Assembly (NCBI GenBank): GCA_050180235.1 | Contig: JBFXEJ010000029.1 | Span: 1-53,148, forward strand | Reading direction: 5' to 3' | Source: JAABRU01 sp050180235 | GTDB taxonomy: Bacteria > Desulfobacterota > Desulfobacteria > Desulfobacterales > Desulfococcaceae | Length of the DNA stretch: 53,148 bases | Shown: positions 8,847 through 17,077 of the stretch, one piece after another | Layout of the letters: each line of letters begins with the position of its first letter | Position numbering within the stretch: the first letter of the stretch is position 1 | Translations under genes and position numbers: made by a program | Notes under the pieces: generated by a model | Database searches by the model: none | The model's input: only the letters and a program-made list of their open reading frames with translations | What the model was told of the DNA's origin: nothing

Positions 8847-9038
8847 TTATATACCGTTCATATGCTGTTTCCGGTAGTTTTTGATCATATCCTCATCCAC
8901 CAGTTTCCGCATTTCCAGAACGCAGGTATCATCTGTGCAGGCTTTTCCCCATATTGCGGGAATCACATCGGTAATCAGTTTTTTCTGATCTGCATCGCTG
9001 AGATTCAGGATAGCATTTTTGATCTCATCAAATGTCAT
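8847..9038 (-). CDS. small conserved-looking protein, unknown function
   Basis: A 63-residue, mostly helical, soluble protein with mixed charge and two cysteines about four residues apart (ACTDDTC). I do not recognise the family. A strong AAAGGAAA ribosome-binding site precedes the ATG, which argues for a real gene. It lies 130 bases downstream of the polytopic membrane protein and upstream of a synthetase on the same strand, so it may belong to the fatty-acid transcription unit. The paired cysteines could bind metal or form a disulfide, but nothing proves this. Confidence 0.55.
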   Translation of the reverse strand: MTFDEIKNAILNLSDADQKKLITDVIPAIWGKACTDDTCVLEMRKLVDEDMIKNYRKQHMNGI

Positions 9039-9113
9039 TTTGTTTTCCTTTCATGAAAAACTGTCAATAAATAAAACCGATCCAAGTCCGGAACGGAATG
9101 TTTTGCATGATCC

Positions 9114-9141
9114 GCAGAGACGCACGGATGTGCGTCTCTGC
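9114..9141 (-). terminator. inverted repeat after the polytopic membrane protein
   Basis: GCAGAGACGCA (9114-9124) pairs perfectly with TGCGTCTCTGC (9131-9141) around a 6-base loop, 28 bases past the stop at 9169. No clear T-run follows, so it may act as an mRNA 3' stabiliser. Confidence 0.5.
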
Positions 9142-9168
9142 AATACAAACCGACTTGAAATTCAACGA

Positions 9169-10488
9169 TTAATGATGCTTATGCTCATAGAAAGGCCATT
9201 TGTGGAAGAACCATTCGTTCCAGAGCAGCGGAATGATCCACCAGAAACTCCAGATCAGAGGTTCGCCGTGAACGAATTTGTGATCCCAGTGCGGGTTGCC
9301 CAGAGCCCATCCGCCCCATCCGGCATAGTAGAAACTTGCATAATTGAGGGCGCAGAGCAGCAGCACACCCACTGTTCTGAACCAGAAAGCTGCCCATGAA
9401 TCCTTGTCCGCAAAAGGAACCATGTCATCAAAATAATGATGCCAGGCCAGAAAGGGAATCAGGGTGAAACCAGCGATTTCTGCGGCATGGTACCACAGGA
9501 AGCGCAGCAGTTCCGCATCATTGGGTTTGGCCTCTTTGGCATGATGAATCACTTCTTCCGGAAGCCACAGGGGAGCGAGCTTTACGCAGATCACTGCGAT
9601 CACGTAGGCCAGAAACATGTTGATCAAAAAGGAAATCAGACCTTTCCAGGGCTGGGGCAGTGTAATTGCTGACCAGGGTTTCATGCGCCATACGTTGGCT
9701 GTCATGAAAAGAATGACGATGGCCCATTCCCACCAGCCAAACACCCAGTGCACATGATTGAATCCTGCAATACCGTCCCACCAGGGCATGCCCAGTGCGT
9801 AGGATTTGCCGAAAACAGCGCCGTAAAGCCATCCCCAGAAGGGAACAATCAGAACGGCATAAAAAAACAAAGTCAGCATGGAGCACCAGCCGATTTCAGC
9901 CAGACCGGCCTGGGGCTGGGGAAGATCGCTGGGGCGGATGGGCCATTTTCCGAAAAGAATGGTGACAAAGGGATAGGAGTAGAAACCGATTAGCACGAAA
10001 CACACAACCGCACGTTCCGCGTACCGGGCTTCGCCTTTGACCAAAGCATCCAAAGCCAGGGTTTTGGCCACACCTTCCGGCATGATCGTCTGGCCTGCCG
10101 CAGCCATTGCTTCCAGGCTGCTCTGGCTCAGGAAAGTGAACCCAATTCCCAGTATGCGGTAAAAAATGATGTGGATGATGAACCAGGTGATAACAAGGTT
10201 CATGATGGTCAGAATCACACCTCTGGTTGGCTGTGGAATTTTTTCAAAAGGCCAGTCGCCCAGAAACATGTGCTGATACAGTCCGACCAGAATCATCATG
10301 GCCAGATACATGACAAAGGGATAGGGAAAAGAACCGATGGGGCCTCTGGGATCACTGAAGATATACCAGATAAACCATGCGATAAGAGTAAAAGAAACCA
10401 GTGAAACAATACCGGTGACAGGCTGTCCCCATCTGGGAACCAGTTCACCTGCCGCAGCCGGGGCCGGAGCCGCTTTTGCATCTGCCAT
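9169..10488 (-). CDS. polytopic membrane protein with three internal modules, unknown function
   Basis: A 439-residue inner-membrane protein with about ten hydrophobic segments, unusually rich in Trp, His and Phe. The start at 10488 is chosen because AAGGAGG lies directly upstream; the longer reading would place that site inside the gene. After an Ala/Pro-rich start, a motif recurs three times before a helix: GDWPFEKIPQPTRG (about 76-89), GKWPIRPSDLPQPQAG (about 178-193) and MKPWSAITLPQPWKG (about 267-281). The C-terminus is Trp- and His-rich (FFHKWPFYEHKHH). I recognise no family. Being enclosed by acyl-CoA synthetase genes suggests a role in uptake or handling of fatty acids, as inference only. 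Confidence 0.8.
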   Translation of the reverse strand: MADAKAAPAPAAAGELVPRWGQPVTGIVSLVSFTLIAWFIWYIFSDPRGPIGSFPYPFVMYLAMMILVGLYQHMFLGDWPFEKIPQPTRGVILTIMNLVITWFIIHIIFYRILGIGFTFLSQSSLEAMAAAGQTIMPEGVAKTLALDALVKGEARYAERAVVCFVLIGFYSYPFVTILFGKWPIRPSDLPQPQAGLAEIGWCSMLTLFFYAVLIVPFWGWLYGAVFGKSYALGMPWWDGIAGFNHVHWVFGWWEWAIVILFMTANVWRMKPWSAITLPQPWKGLISFLINMFLAYVIAVICVKLAPLWLPEEVIHHAKEAKPNDAELLRFLWYHAAEIAGFTLIPFLAWHHYFDDMVPFADKDSWAAFWFRTVGVLLLCALNYASFYYAGWGGWALGNPHWDHKFVHGEPLIWSFWWIIPLLWNEWFFHKWPFYEHKHH

Positions 10489-10613
10489 AAAAAAACCTCC
10501 TTGCACAAAATGTTATAGTGGTTAAAAAAATTTGTATCGGCATGGGGAAACCATTTTCCGCACCCCGATCCAAAAATAATGCCAGTATAAACAGAACCCT
10601 GCCTATTTCTGCT

Positions 10614-12251
10614 TTACGCCTGTCTTCTGCCCCATTCCCTGCTTCTGAGTTCAATTCTGCGGATCTTTCCGCTGATGGTTTTGGGCAGATTTTCCACAAA
10701 TTCAATTTTTCTGGGATATTTGTATGGAGCTGTAACTTTTTTCACATGCTCCTGCAGTTCCCTGGCCAGCGCGTCGCCGGCTGTATAACCCTGAGCCAGA
10801 ATCACAAAAGCCTTGACCACTTCCCCGCGGGTAGCATCCGGGCTGGACACAACAGCGGATTCTGCCACTGCCGGATGTTCTATCAGCGCGCTTTCCACCT
10901 CAAACGGCCCGATGCGGTAACCTGAAGTCAGGATCACGTCGTCAGAACGGCCCACAAACCAGAAATAACCGTCCTCATCCCGGTATGCCCGGTCTCCGGT
11001 CAGATACCAGTCTCCGCGGTACACGGAAGCGGTGCGATCCCCTTCCTTCCAGTATTCTTTGAACAGACCGGCCGGCCGGTGGGGTTTTACGCGGACGGCA
11101 ATGTCGCCTTCGGTATTGGGCGGAACCACCTTGCATTCCTGATCAATGACCTGCAGATCAATGCCCGGAGCAGGTTTGCCCATTGATCCGAAACGGGGTT
11201 CAATACAGGGAAAACTGCCGCAGAGCAGAACAGTCTCTGTCTGGCCGTAACCATCGCGGATCGTGCAGCCCGTGGCTTTTTTCCATACTTCGATGATTTC
11301 CGGGTTCAGTGGCTCGCCTGCGGCCAGGCAGTGACGGAGAAAGGGGAAAGAATATTTTTTCAGATCCTGAAGAATCAGCATTCTGTAAATGGTCGGAGCG
11401 GCGCACATGACGGTGACAGGATATTTTGAAAGCAGTTCCAGAGTTCTGATCGGATCAAAACGATCCGTATGATGGATGAACAGGGCCGCTCCGCAGTTCC
11501 AGGGACCGAAAAAACTGCTCCACGCTGCCTTGGCCCAGCCGGTGTCACTGATATTCCAGTGCAGATCTTCAGGTTTGAGATCCAGCCAGAATTTTCCTGT
11601 GGTGATATGACCGATGGGATAGGAGGCATGGGTGTGAAGGGCCATTTTGGGAAAACCGGTGGTTCCGGAAGTGAAGTAAACAATGCATCTGTCATCACTT
11701 CGGGTTTTGGCGGTTTCAAATATATCAGAGGCTTTGCCCAGAGCCTCGTCATAGAAAATCCATCCTTCACGGGGTTCGGAAATGATGATTTTGGTTTTCA
11801 CACTGGGGCAGTTTTCCGCGATCTGATCAAATCTTTCTGCAATGTCTGTGTTGGTGATGATGCAGGATGCTTCCGCATTTTGCGCCCTGAATTCCAAATC
11901 TTTGGATGTAAGCTGTGTTGTTCCGGGAGCAATGACCGCTCCCATGCGGATAGTGGTCGTAAAACTTTCCCACCATTCAAGGTTCCGGGGAAGAATCACC
12001 ATGACAACATCATCTTTTTTCACGCCGTTTGCCTGTAAAACATTGGCGAGTTTTTTGGAAGCTCTGCTCAAATCCAGGAAAGTTTTTCTGATTTCATTAC
12101 CGGCATCATCTACCCACCATATGGCAAGTTTTTTGGGATCATCTGCCCATCTGTCAATCACATCCCCGGCAAAATTGAAATACTCAGGCACATCATGCTT
12201 GAATTCCCTGCAGGTTTTGTCATAATCCGTCATATTATGTGTCTGTGCCAT
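10614..12251 (-). CDS. medium-chain acyl-CoA synthetase (ACSM/AcsA-like)
   Basis: A 545-residue ANL ligase of the acetyl-/medium-chain type. Motifs: YFTSGTTGFPKMA near residue 189, the DTGWAKAAWSSFFGPW stretch typical of ACSM-like enzymes, DGYGQTETVLLCG, DWYLTGDRAYRDEDGYFWFVGRSDD at the hinge region (key residues TGDR and GRSDD), and the catalytic lysine in TISGKIRR near 526. The family activates butyrate to medium-chain or branched acids. AAAGGAG lies upstream of the ATG. It is first in the minus-strand fatty-acid block, and its upstream region holds two TetR-like operator palindromes, so it is probably regulated by acyl-CoA or a related signal. Confidence 0.9.
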   Translation of the reverse strand: MAQTHNMTDYDKTCREFKHDVPEYFNFAGDVIDRWADDPKKLAIWWVDDAGNEIRKTFLDLSRASKKLANVLQANGVKKDDVVMVILPRNLEWWESFTTTIRMGAVIAPGTTQLTSKDLEFRAQNAEASCIITNTDIAERFDQIAENCPSVKTKIIISEPREGWIFYDEALGKASDIFETAKTRSDDRCIVYFTSGTTGFPKMALHTHASYPIGHITTGKFWLDLKPEDLHWNISDTGWAKAAWSSFFGPWNCGAALFIHHTDRFDPIRTLELLSKYPVTVMCAAPTIYRMLILQDLKKYSFPFLRHCLAAGEPLNPEIIEVWKKATGCTIRDGYGQTETVLLCGSFPCIEPRFGSMGKPAPGIDLQVIDQECKVVPPNTEGDIAVRVKPHRPAGLFKEYWKEGDRTASVYRGDWYLTGDRAYRDEDGYFWFVGRSDDVILTSGYRIGPFEVESALIEHPAVAESAVVSSPDATRGEVVKAFVILAQGYTAGDALARELQEHVKKVTAPYKYPRKIEFVENLPKTISGKIRRIELRSREWGRRQA

Positions 12252-12356
12252 TTACCATTTTTCTCCTTTGGTATTGCTGTCACATTTCGTCCGGATAAAA
12301 AACAGTTTTCTCAAAAACGCAGTATCTGAATCCGCTGCATTCTTTCCGGCAGCAAA

Positions 12357-12374
12357 AAATTGAGCGCTCAGTCA
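12357..12374. promoter_or_regulatory. TetR-like operator palindrome, site 1
   Basis: An 18-bp site centred on GAGCGCTC and containing TGAGCGCTCAGTCA. It lies 106 bp upstream of the 10614-12251 start codon. Its 13-bp core GAGCGCTCAGTCA is repeated in site 2. TetR-family regulators of fatty-acid genes often bind palindromes of the form TGA-N-CGAnCGnTCG-N-TCA; the match is by resemblance. Confidence 0.5.
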
Positions 12375-12618
12375 GTATTTGCAGGCAATAAAAAAATACA
12401 ATCATATCAGAAAAATGGATTTTATAACTTCCGTATTTCATACAGGGCAGCGTGCCTGCCAAGCACAGGGCTTAATGCACGGATTTGCCCAATTTATAAT
12501 CCATATTCCCAAAACAGGAATCTGCGACTTTTTGCAGGAATCAGATCCCCTTATTTGCAGGAATAAAAAATGGAAAAAATTCTGACTTGTTACATACATC
12601 AAAAAAACAGACAGATTA

Positions 12619-12636
12619 TGAACGAGCGCTCAGTCA
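12619..12636. promoter_or_regulatory. TetR-like operator palindrome, site 2
   Basis: TGAACGAGCGCTCAGTCA is a near-perfect 18-bp palindrome (two mismatched pairs), 262 bp from site 1. Two sites sharing a 13-bp core in an AT-rich, gene-free region argue for a real operator. Confidence 0.5.
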
Positions 12637-12843
12637 TATTTATAAATCATTTTACATTCTGTGCATGGATTTGTCAATATTTTTTTCAGAACTTTTACAA
12701 AATGAGGAGGATTTATTATCTGATATTAAACATTTATTAAAAAAATCAGTTTGTTGCCTTATGACACATCATTTACGTCAAAGCCGGAATCCGGCAATTT
12801 CAATCTGCCGCTGATACCGGTTTTCCCTGTTATTACGTGGAGC

Positions 12844-12984
12844 TTAATACCGGTTCGCCATTGGCCTGATACAATATGCTCCTGATCCGGAGGAGTGCAA
12901 AAATTAGGCGGAGCGGTTTTTGCACAGACGGAACAGCGGAAAAACTGACAGTATTGGATCAAACCAGTAGCGAATCGGTATAAC
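12844..12984. mobile_element. inverted-repeat element, family D, copy 1
   Basis: The left end TTAATACCGGTTCGCCATTG and the right end (complement TTATACCGATTCGCTACTGG) are imperfect inverted repeats. The interior holds another palindrome (12889-12924) that recurs at 50571-50608. A second copy with the same ends lies at 18460-18562. Confidence 0.55.
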
Positions 12985-12999
12985 ATGGGTAAACATCTG

Positions 13000-14184
13000 T
13001 CACTGATACCTGCGCATGGCTTCTGATACAGCAGCCCCCATCAGGATTTTCAGGGGAATATTCTTTTCCGCTGCCAGTTTTTTGCAGTCTTCGTATTCCG
13101 GAGAGACATGCACGACATGCCCTCCCCTTTCCGCGATTTTGATGCGCACTGGGCCAAATTCGGTTTCCAGATTTTCCATACGCCTTTGTGCTTTGATACG
13201 GTTTTCCATGCGGAATCTAAGCCCGATACTGCTGCTTTCTCTCAGGAGAAAATCTGAAAAAAGTTCCACCTGTTCCGGCTGACAGATCAGAGTCAGCACT
13301 GTGCCGGGCCGGTTTTTTTTCATCTGCACCGGAGTCAGAAACACATCCTTTGCGCCCATTTCCAGAATTTTTTCCATCAGATAATCATATATCTGGGGAT
13401 TCATGTCATCCATATTGCATTCCATGACAGCGACCTCATCCTTTTCCTCATTCCCGGCATTTTCTGTCTCTCCGATCATCACTCGGAGCAGATTTGGAAT
13501 GGCCGGTTCCGAAGTCCCGGCCCCGTATCCGATATGCTGAATCCGCATATGCGGCACAGGGCCGAATGCTGAAGCCAAAGTCGTGAGGATGGCCGCTGCT
13601 GTCGGTGTAAGCAGTTCTCCTTCAATGCCGCGGGAATATACGGGCAGTCCTTTGACCAGTTCCGCAACAGCCGGGGGCGGAACCGGCAGTATGCCGTGCG
13701 CACATTCAACTGTTCCGCATCCCAGATGAAGCGGAGAGCATACAATATTTTCAATTCCCAGGGCATTCAGACCAATGACTGATCCAACCACATCAATAAT
13801 CGCGTCCGCAGCACCGACTTCATGAAAATGCACTTCTTCCAGATTTATGCCGTGAACTTTTGCTTCTGCTTCCGCGAGACGCAGGAAAATGGCAGAGCTT
13901 TTTTCTTTCACCCTTTCCGGAAGTCCGCTGCTGTGAATTATGTCCAGAATATGGGACAGATGGCGGTGATGATGGCAATGGTGGGACTGCTCCACTGTCA
14001 CAAGCGCCTGCGTGCCGTGAATGCCTTTTTTCCGCACCTGTTTCATCTGGATATCATAATGGGAAAGGCCGAGTCTGCCAATCTGCTCTTTGAGAAATGT
14101 AAGAGAAAAACCTGCATCCAGCAGCGCGCCGAGGATCATATCGCCTGCGGCTCCCGCGAAACAGTCAAAATAGGCGGTTTTCAT
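13000..14184 (-). CDS. larC: nickel pincer cofactor biosynthesis protein LarC (nickel insertase)
   Basis: A 394-residue protein that would insert nickel into the pincer cofactor in a CTP-dependent step, completing the cofactor of LarA-type racemases. Recognisable parts: the N-terminal FDCFAGAAGDMILGALL, the His-rich stretch HHCHHHRH at 68-75, EVHFHEVGAADAIIDVVG, and the C-terminal domain with ECNMDDMNPQIYDYLMEK (key residues NMDDM) and PVQMKKNRPGT. In Lactobacillus plantarum LarC is made by ribosomal frameshifting; here it is one continuous frame. It follows larE and larB on the same strand, 127 bases after larB, across three hairpins. Confidence 0.92.
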   Translation of the reverse strand: MKTAYFDCFAGAAGDMILGALLDAGFSLTFLKEQIGRLGLSHYDIQMKQVRKKGIHGTQALVTVEQSHHCHHHRHLSHILDIIHSSGLPERVKEKSSAIFLRLAEAEAKVHGINLEEVHFHEVGAADAIIDVVGSVIGLNALGIENIVCSPLHLGCGTVECAHGILPVPPPAVAELVKGLPVYSRGIEGELLTPTAAAILTTLASAFGPVPHMRIQHIGYGAGTSEPAIPNLLRVMIGETENAGNEEKDEVAVMECNMDDMNPQIYDYLMEKILEMGAKDVFLTPVQMKKNRPGTVLTLICQPEQVELFSDFLLRESSSIGLRFRMENRIKAQRRMENLETEFGPVRIKIAERGGHVVHVSPEYEDCKKLAAEKNIPLKILMGAAVSEAMRRYQ

Positions 14185-14214
14185 GTATGTGATTCCTTAT
14201 TGCAAAAAAAAGCG

Positions 14215-14308
14215 GCACAAACTTCCAATTTGTGCTCTTTATGAACAAACTGGAAGTTTGTTCTGCGGTGAGTGTATGAACAGAGCAGCACAAACTTCCA
14301 GTTTGTGC
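14215..14308 (-). repeat. triple-hairpin repeat between larB and larC
   Basis: Three stem-loops with near-identical 9-bp stems: 14215-14235, 14243-14263 and 14288-14308, built on ACAAACT and AGTTTGT with 3-base TCC or GGA loops. In the larB-larC transcript they could attenuate larC or protect the upstream message. The last bases of larB, including its stop, border this repeat. Confidence 0.6.
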
Positions 14309-14311
14309 GCT

Positions 14312-15094
14312 TTATGAACAGGCAGGAAGTCTTTTCTGCTTTGGTTTCGCTGCCAGGCGGTTGATGAGAGCGGCCTGGTATCCCGCGCCGAATCCGTTGT
14401 CAATATTGACCACAGATACTCCTGATGCGCAACTGTTGAGCATACAGAGCAAAGCTGCAAGTCCGCCGAAACTGGCTCCGTATCCGATGCTGGTGGGAAC
14501 TCCGATAACAGGGCAGGAAACCAGACCGGCCACCACGCTGGTCAGAGCGCCTTCCATGCCTGCAACAACCACAGCCACATTGGCTGCAAACAACTCCTCA
14601 CGGACATGAAGAATCCTGTGGATTCCGGCCACACCCGCATCATAAATCCGGTTCACATGACTGCCCAGAGTTTCAGCGGTAACTGCCGCCTCCTCTGCCA
14701 CGGGAATATCAGACGTGCCCGCACTGACAACCGCTATATTGCCGATTTTTGTCACAGGCCGGGGCCGGATGACCACAATGCGGGCTGCCTCATGATATTC
14801 ACTCTCTTCACATACTCTGCGGATTCCCTCTGCCATTTCCGCATTGGCACGGGTTGCCAGAATATTGCTGTGATGCTGCGCAAGTTTCTGCGCAATGGTC
14901 TGAATCTGCGCAATGGTCTTGCCTTCGCAGTAAATCACTTCTGCTACGCCGGTGCGCATACTGCGGTGATTGTCAATCCGGGCAAAACCGATATTTTCAA
15001 ACGGCAGATTCTTCAATTGCTGCATGGCCGCATCTGTGCTCATCTGTCCGGTGCTGACCTGATCCAGCAGGTTTTTGATTTCCCCTTTGTCCAT
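14312..15094 (-). CDS. larB: nickel pincer cofactor biosynthesis protein LarB (P2CMN synthase)
   Basis: A 260-residue enzyme that carboxylates and hydrolyses nicotinic acid adenine dinucleotide to pyridinium-3,5-dicarboxylate mononucleotide, the first step of the pathway. The C-terminal half is the PurE/AIR-carboxylase-like domain with VVSAGTSDIPVAEEA at about 133-147 and AGMEGALTSVVAGLV plus VPTSIGYGASFGG further on. Its ATG overlaps the larE stop in TAATG, so translation is probably coupled. The final residues (KRLPACS) run up to a hairpin repeat and may differ from relatives. Confidence 0.92.
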   Translation of the reverse strand: MDKGEIKNLLDQVSTGQMSTDAAMQQLKNLPFENIGFARIDNHRSMRTGVAEVIYCEGKTIAQIQTIAQKLAQHHSNILATRANAEMAEGIRRVCEESEYHEAARIVVIRPRPVTKIGNIAVVSAGTSDIPVAEEAAVTAETLGSHVNRIYDAGVAGIHRILHVREELFAANVAVVVAGMEGALTSVVAGLVSCPVIGVPTSIGYGASFGGLAALLCMLNSCASGVSVVNIDNGFGAGYQAALINRLAAKPKQKRLPACS

Positions 15095-15951
15095 TATTCC
15101 TCTTTTTTCATTTGGATTCCGATGCTTCGGTTCAGACTGCCTGTGGAATATCCTTCCAAATCCAGCGCGACAAAGGCAAACTCCAGGGATTTGAAAAAGG
15201 ATATGATTTTTCTGCGGATTGTGCTTTCCGTGAATCTGCCGAGCGAGTCTTCATCCACCTCTATGCGGGCTGTGTTTCCCTCATGCCGCACCCGTACCTG
15301 CCATGTCAGGTTAAGATCGCGGATAAAAGACTCGGCCTGATCCACCTGCACAAGTTTTTCTGCTGTGATTTCCTGTCCGTAGGGAATCCGGGAAGCCAGA
15401 CACGCGGACGCGGGTCTGTTCCATGTGGGCAGATGCAGTTGCCTGGAAAGAATACGGATATCAGCTTTTGTCAGTCCGGCTTCCCGCAGCGGACTCAGAA
15501 TTCCCAGTTCCCGCGCTGCCTGCGTTCCAGGCCGGAAATCCTTTGCATCATCCAGATTTTCACCATCCGCCACCCTGTCAAACCCATGCTCCGAAGCTTT
15601 TTTCAGCAATGCACTGAAACGGATTTTTTTGCAGATATAACAGCGGTCTTTGGAATTTTTCACAAATTCCGGATCAGCCAGTTCCCCTGTTTCCATGCAG
15701 ATCAGGGGAACTTTCAGCAGTTCGGCCAGTTGATGTATATCAGTTTTCTCATGCGCGGCAGTGGTCTCTGAAAAAGCTGTCAGAGCCAGCACCTTTTCTG
15801 CCAGAACATCCTTTGCAACCTTCAGCAGCAGAGTGCTGTCCGTGCCTCCGGAAAAAGCTACCGCGATCCTGCCCGTCTCCCTGAGAATATTCTGCAGTGT
15901 CAGATATTTTGCATTGACAGTTTCCCAATCTGTCGGATTATCCTTCATCAT
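15094..15951 (-). CDS. larE: LarE, ATP-dependent sulfur transferase for the nickel pincer cofactor
   Basis: A 285-residue PP-loop enzyme that adenylates the pyridinium dicarboxylate and installs sulfur. SGGTDS at 34-39 is the PP-loop. Cysteines C104 and C107 (CYIC) plus C184 in PASACLASR are present. C184 corresponds to the sulfur-donating cysteine of the sacrificial L. plantarum enzyme; the three-cysteine pattern matches the class reported to carry a [4Fe-4S] cluster, which would allow catalytic turnover. The gene begins 3 bases after the stop of the Rpn gene and overlaps larB by one base. No larA or transporter gene is in view. Confidence 0.92.
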   Translation of the reverse strand: MMKDNPTDWETVNAKYLTLQNILRETGRIAVAFSGGTDSTLLLKVAKDVLAEKVLALTAFSETTAAHEKTDIHQLAELLKVPLICMETGELADPEFVKNSKDRCYICKKIRFSALLKKASEHGFDRVADGENLDDAKDFRPGTQAARELGILSPLREAGLTKADIRILSRQLHLPTWNRPASACLASRIPYGQEITAEKLVQVDQAESFIRDLNLTWQVRVRHEGNTARIEVDEDSLGRFTESTIRRKIISFFKSLEFAFVALDLEGYSTGSLNRSIGIQMKKEE

Positions 15952-15954
15952 AAA

Positions 15955-16989
15955 TCAGCAGTTCTTTGCTGCTTTCTCCTCCCACCATTTTTCAGCCTCT
16001 TTCAGATCCCTGAAATCCAGAATGGAATCCCCGAACAGCCGCAGCATATTCAAATTCGCATCTGACAGTTTCTTCTCCAGTGCGGGCGGCAGACTGCCGA
16101 AACGTTTTTGCAGCAGTGTCTGGTAAGCAGAAAAAAAACCTGTTTTTTCTCCTATTTTTCTACCTCTTTTTTCCCCTCTCCGTTCAATTCTTTCCGCAAT
16201 TGTCATGGTCACCTCCCTGGCTTTTTCATCATCAAAGTATTCTGCCCCCTGCTCAATGTATTTTCTTACGGTGTTCTCATCCTCGTTCCGGGCATGGTAA
16301 ACATAGCGCAGGGCAAGTTCCAGAAATTCAAGGGCGATCTGCGGTTCCCTTATCTGTGAAAGTATTTCCATCACCCGCAGCAGATGCTGTCCGAAATCCT
16401 CATCAAAGATGTGCTTGAAAAGATGGAGCATCGCTCCCAGCGCCATATGATTCCCCATCACAAGCATTTCATCCCGGTAATCCTTCAGATCATAAAACTG
16501 GCAGGTGAAATCCGGAACAAAAAGGGAAAAGTCTTTTTTGTATCCTTTGAACATTTCCCTGAAATGAAGGGGAGAATTCCATTTTTTTTTCCCGTGATAC
16601 AGCACAAGCGGGATAATGACCGGAAGTTTTTTGCTTTTCGGATGCTGTTCCCTGTATTCTTTCCACAGGTTCACCATATAGCACAGCAGGCGGAAAATCA
16701 TCACAGGATCAGGCGAACTCTGATGCTCAAACAGGATATAGAGAAAAACCTCCATTCCCCTGATTTTTGTTTTGTAAACAATGTCAGAATGCTGATCCCG
16801 GAGTTTCTCATCCACATAGCAGCCTTCCGTGATTTCCAGACTGTCAAAATCAATATGCCGCCGGATGTTTTCCGGAAGATAAGTACGGAAAAAATCTGCG
16901 GCCAGTTCCTTTTTGCGGAAAGCGGCTTTGAAGGCCGCATCATGAGGATTCTTTACAGATTTTTCAGATTCATCGTCAGACAGGGACAT
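15955..16989 (-). CDS. Rpn family recombination-promoting nuclease (transposase_31-like)
   Basis: A 344-residue protein of the PD-(D/E)XK-fold Rpn group, which in E. coli cuts DNA and promotes RecA-independent recombination. NPHDAAFKAAFRKKELAADF at the N-terminus, then DIVYKTKIRG and the LFEHQSSPDP core carry the likely nuclease residues (D, E-x-Q). A basic, repeated-charge C-terminal tail (ERIERRGEKRGRK) is typical. I chose the ATG at 16989 because GGAG lies upstream and the longer frame would overlap maoC by 14 bases. It sits inside the maoC-lar run, which it may have entered by transfer. Confidence 0.85.
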   Translation of the reverse strand: MSLSDDESEKSVKNPHDAAFKAAFRKKELAADFFRTYLPENIRRHIDFDSLEITEGCYVDEKLRDQHSDIVYKTKIRGMEVFLYILFEHQSSPDPVMIFRLLCYMVNLWKEYREQHPKSKKLPVIIPLVLYHGKKKWNSPLHFREMFKGYKKDFSLFVPDFTCQFYDLKDYRDEMLVMGNHMALGAMLHLFKHIFDEDFGQHLLRVMEILSQIREPQIALEFLELALRYVYHARNEDENTVRKYIEQGAEYFDDEKAREVTMTIAERIERRGEKRGRKIGEKTGFFSAYQTLLQKRFGSLPPALEKKLSDANLNMLRLFGDSILDFRDLKEAEKWWEEKAAKNC

Positions 16990-17077
16990 TTTTCTGCTCC
17001 GCTGTAAAGTTATGCGGCAGGGCGGTGCTTTGCAGGCTCTGCCGCTTTGTTTCAATGCCTGAATATCCGCTTTCAGG

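Larger units (their letters stand above)
12252..12999. other. regulatory and repeat region upstream of the synthetase block
   Basis: AT-rich, no convincing gene. Holds two GAGCGCTC-centred palindromes (12357-12374, 12619-12636) and a family D inverted-repeat element (12844-12984) that itself contains a palindrome also found near 50.57 kb. Confidence 0.6.

Noticed and set aside
12587..12814. A 75-codon plus-strand frame upstream of larC
   Set aside because: AT-rich, no ribosome-binding site, and it crosses an operator-like palindrome; likely non-coding.
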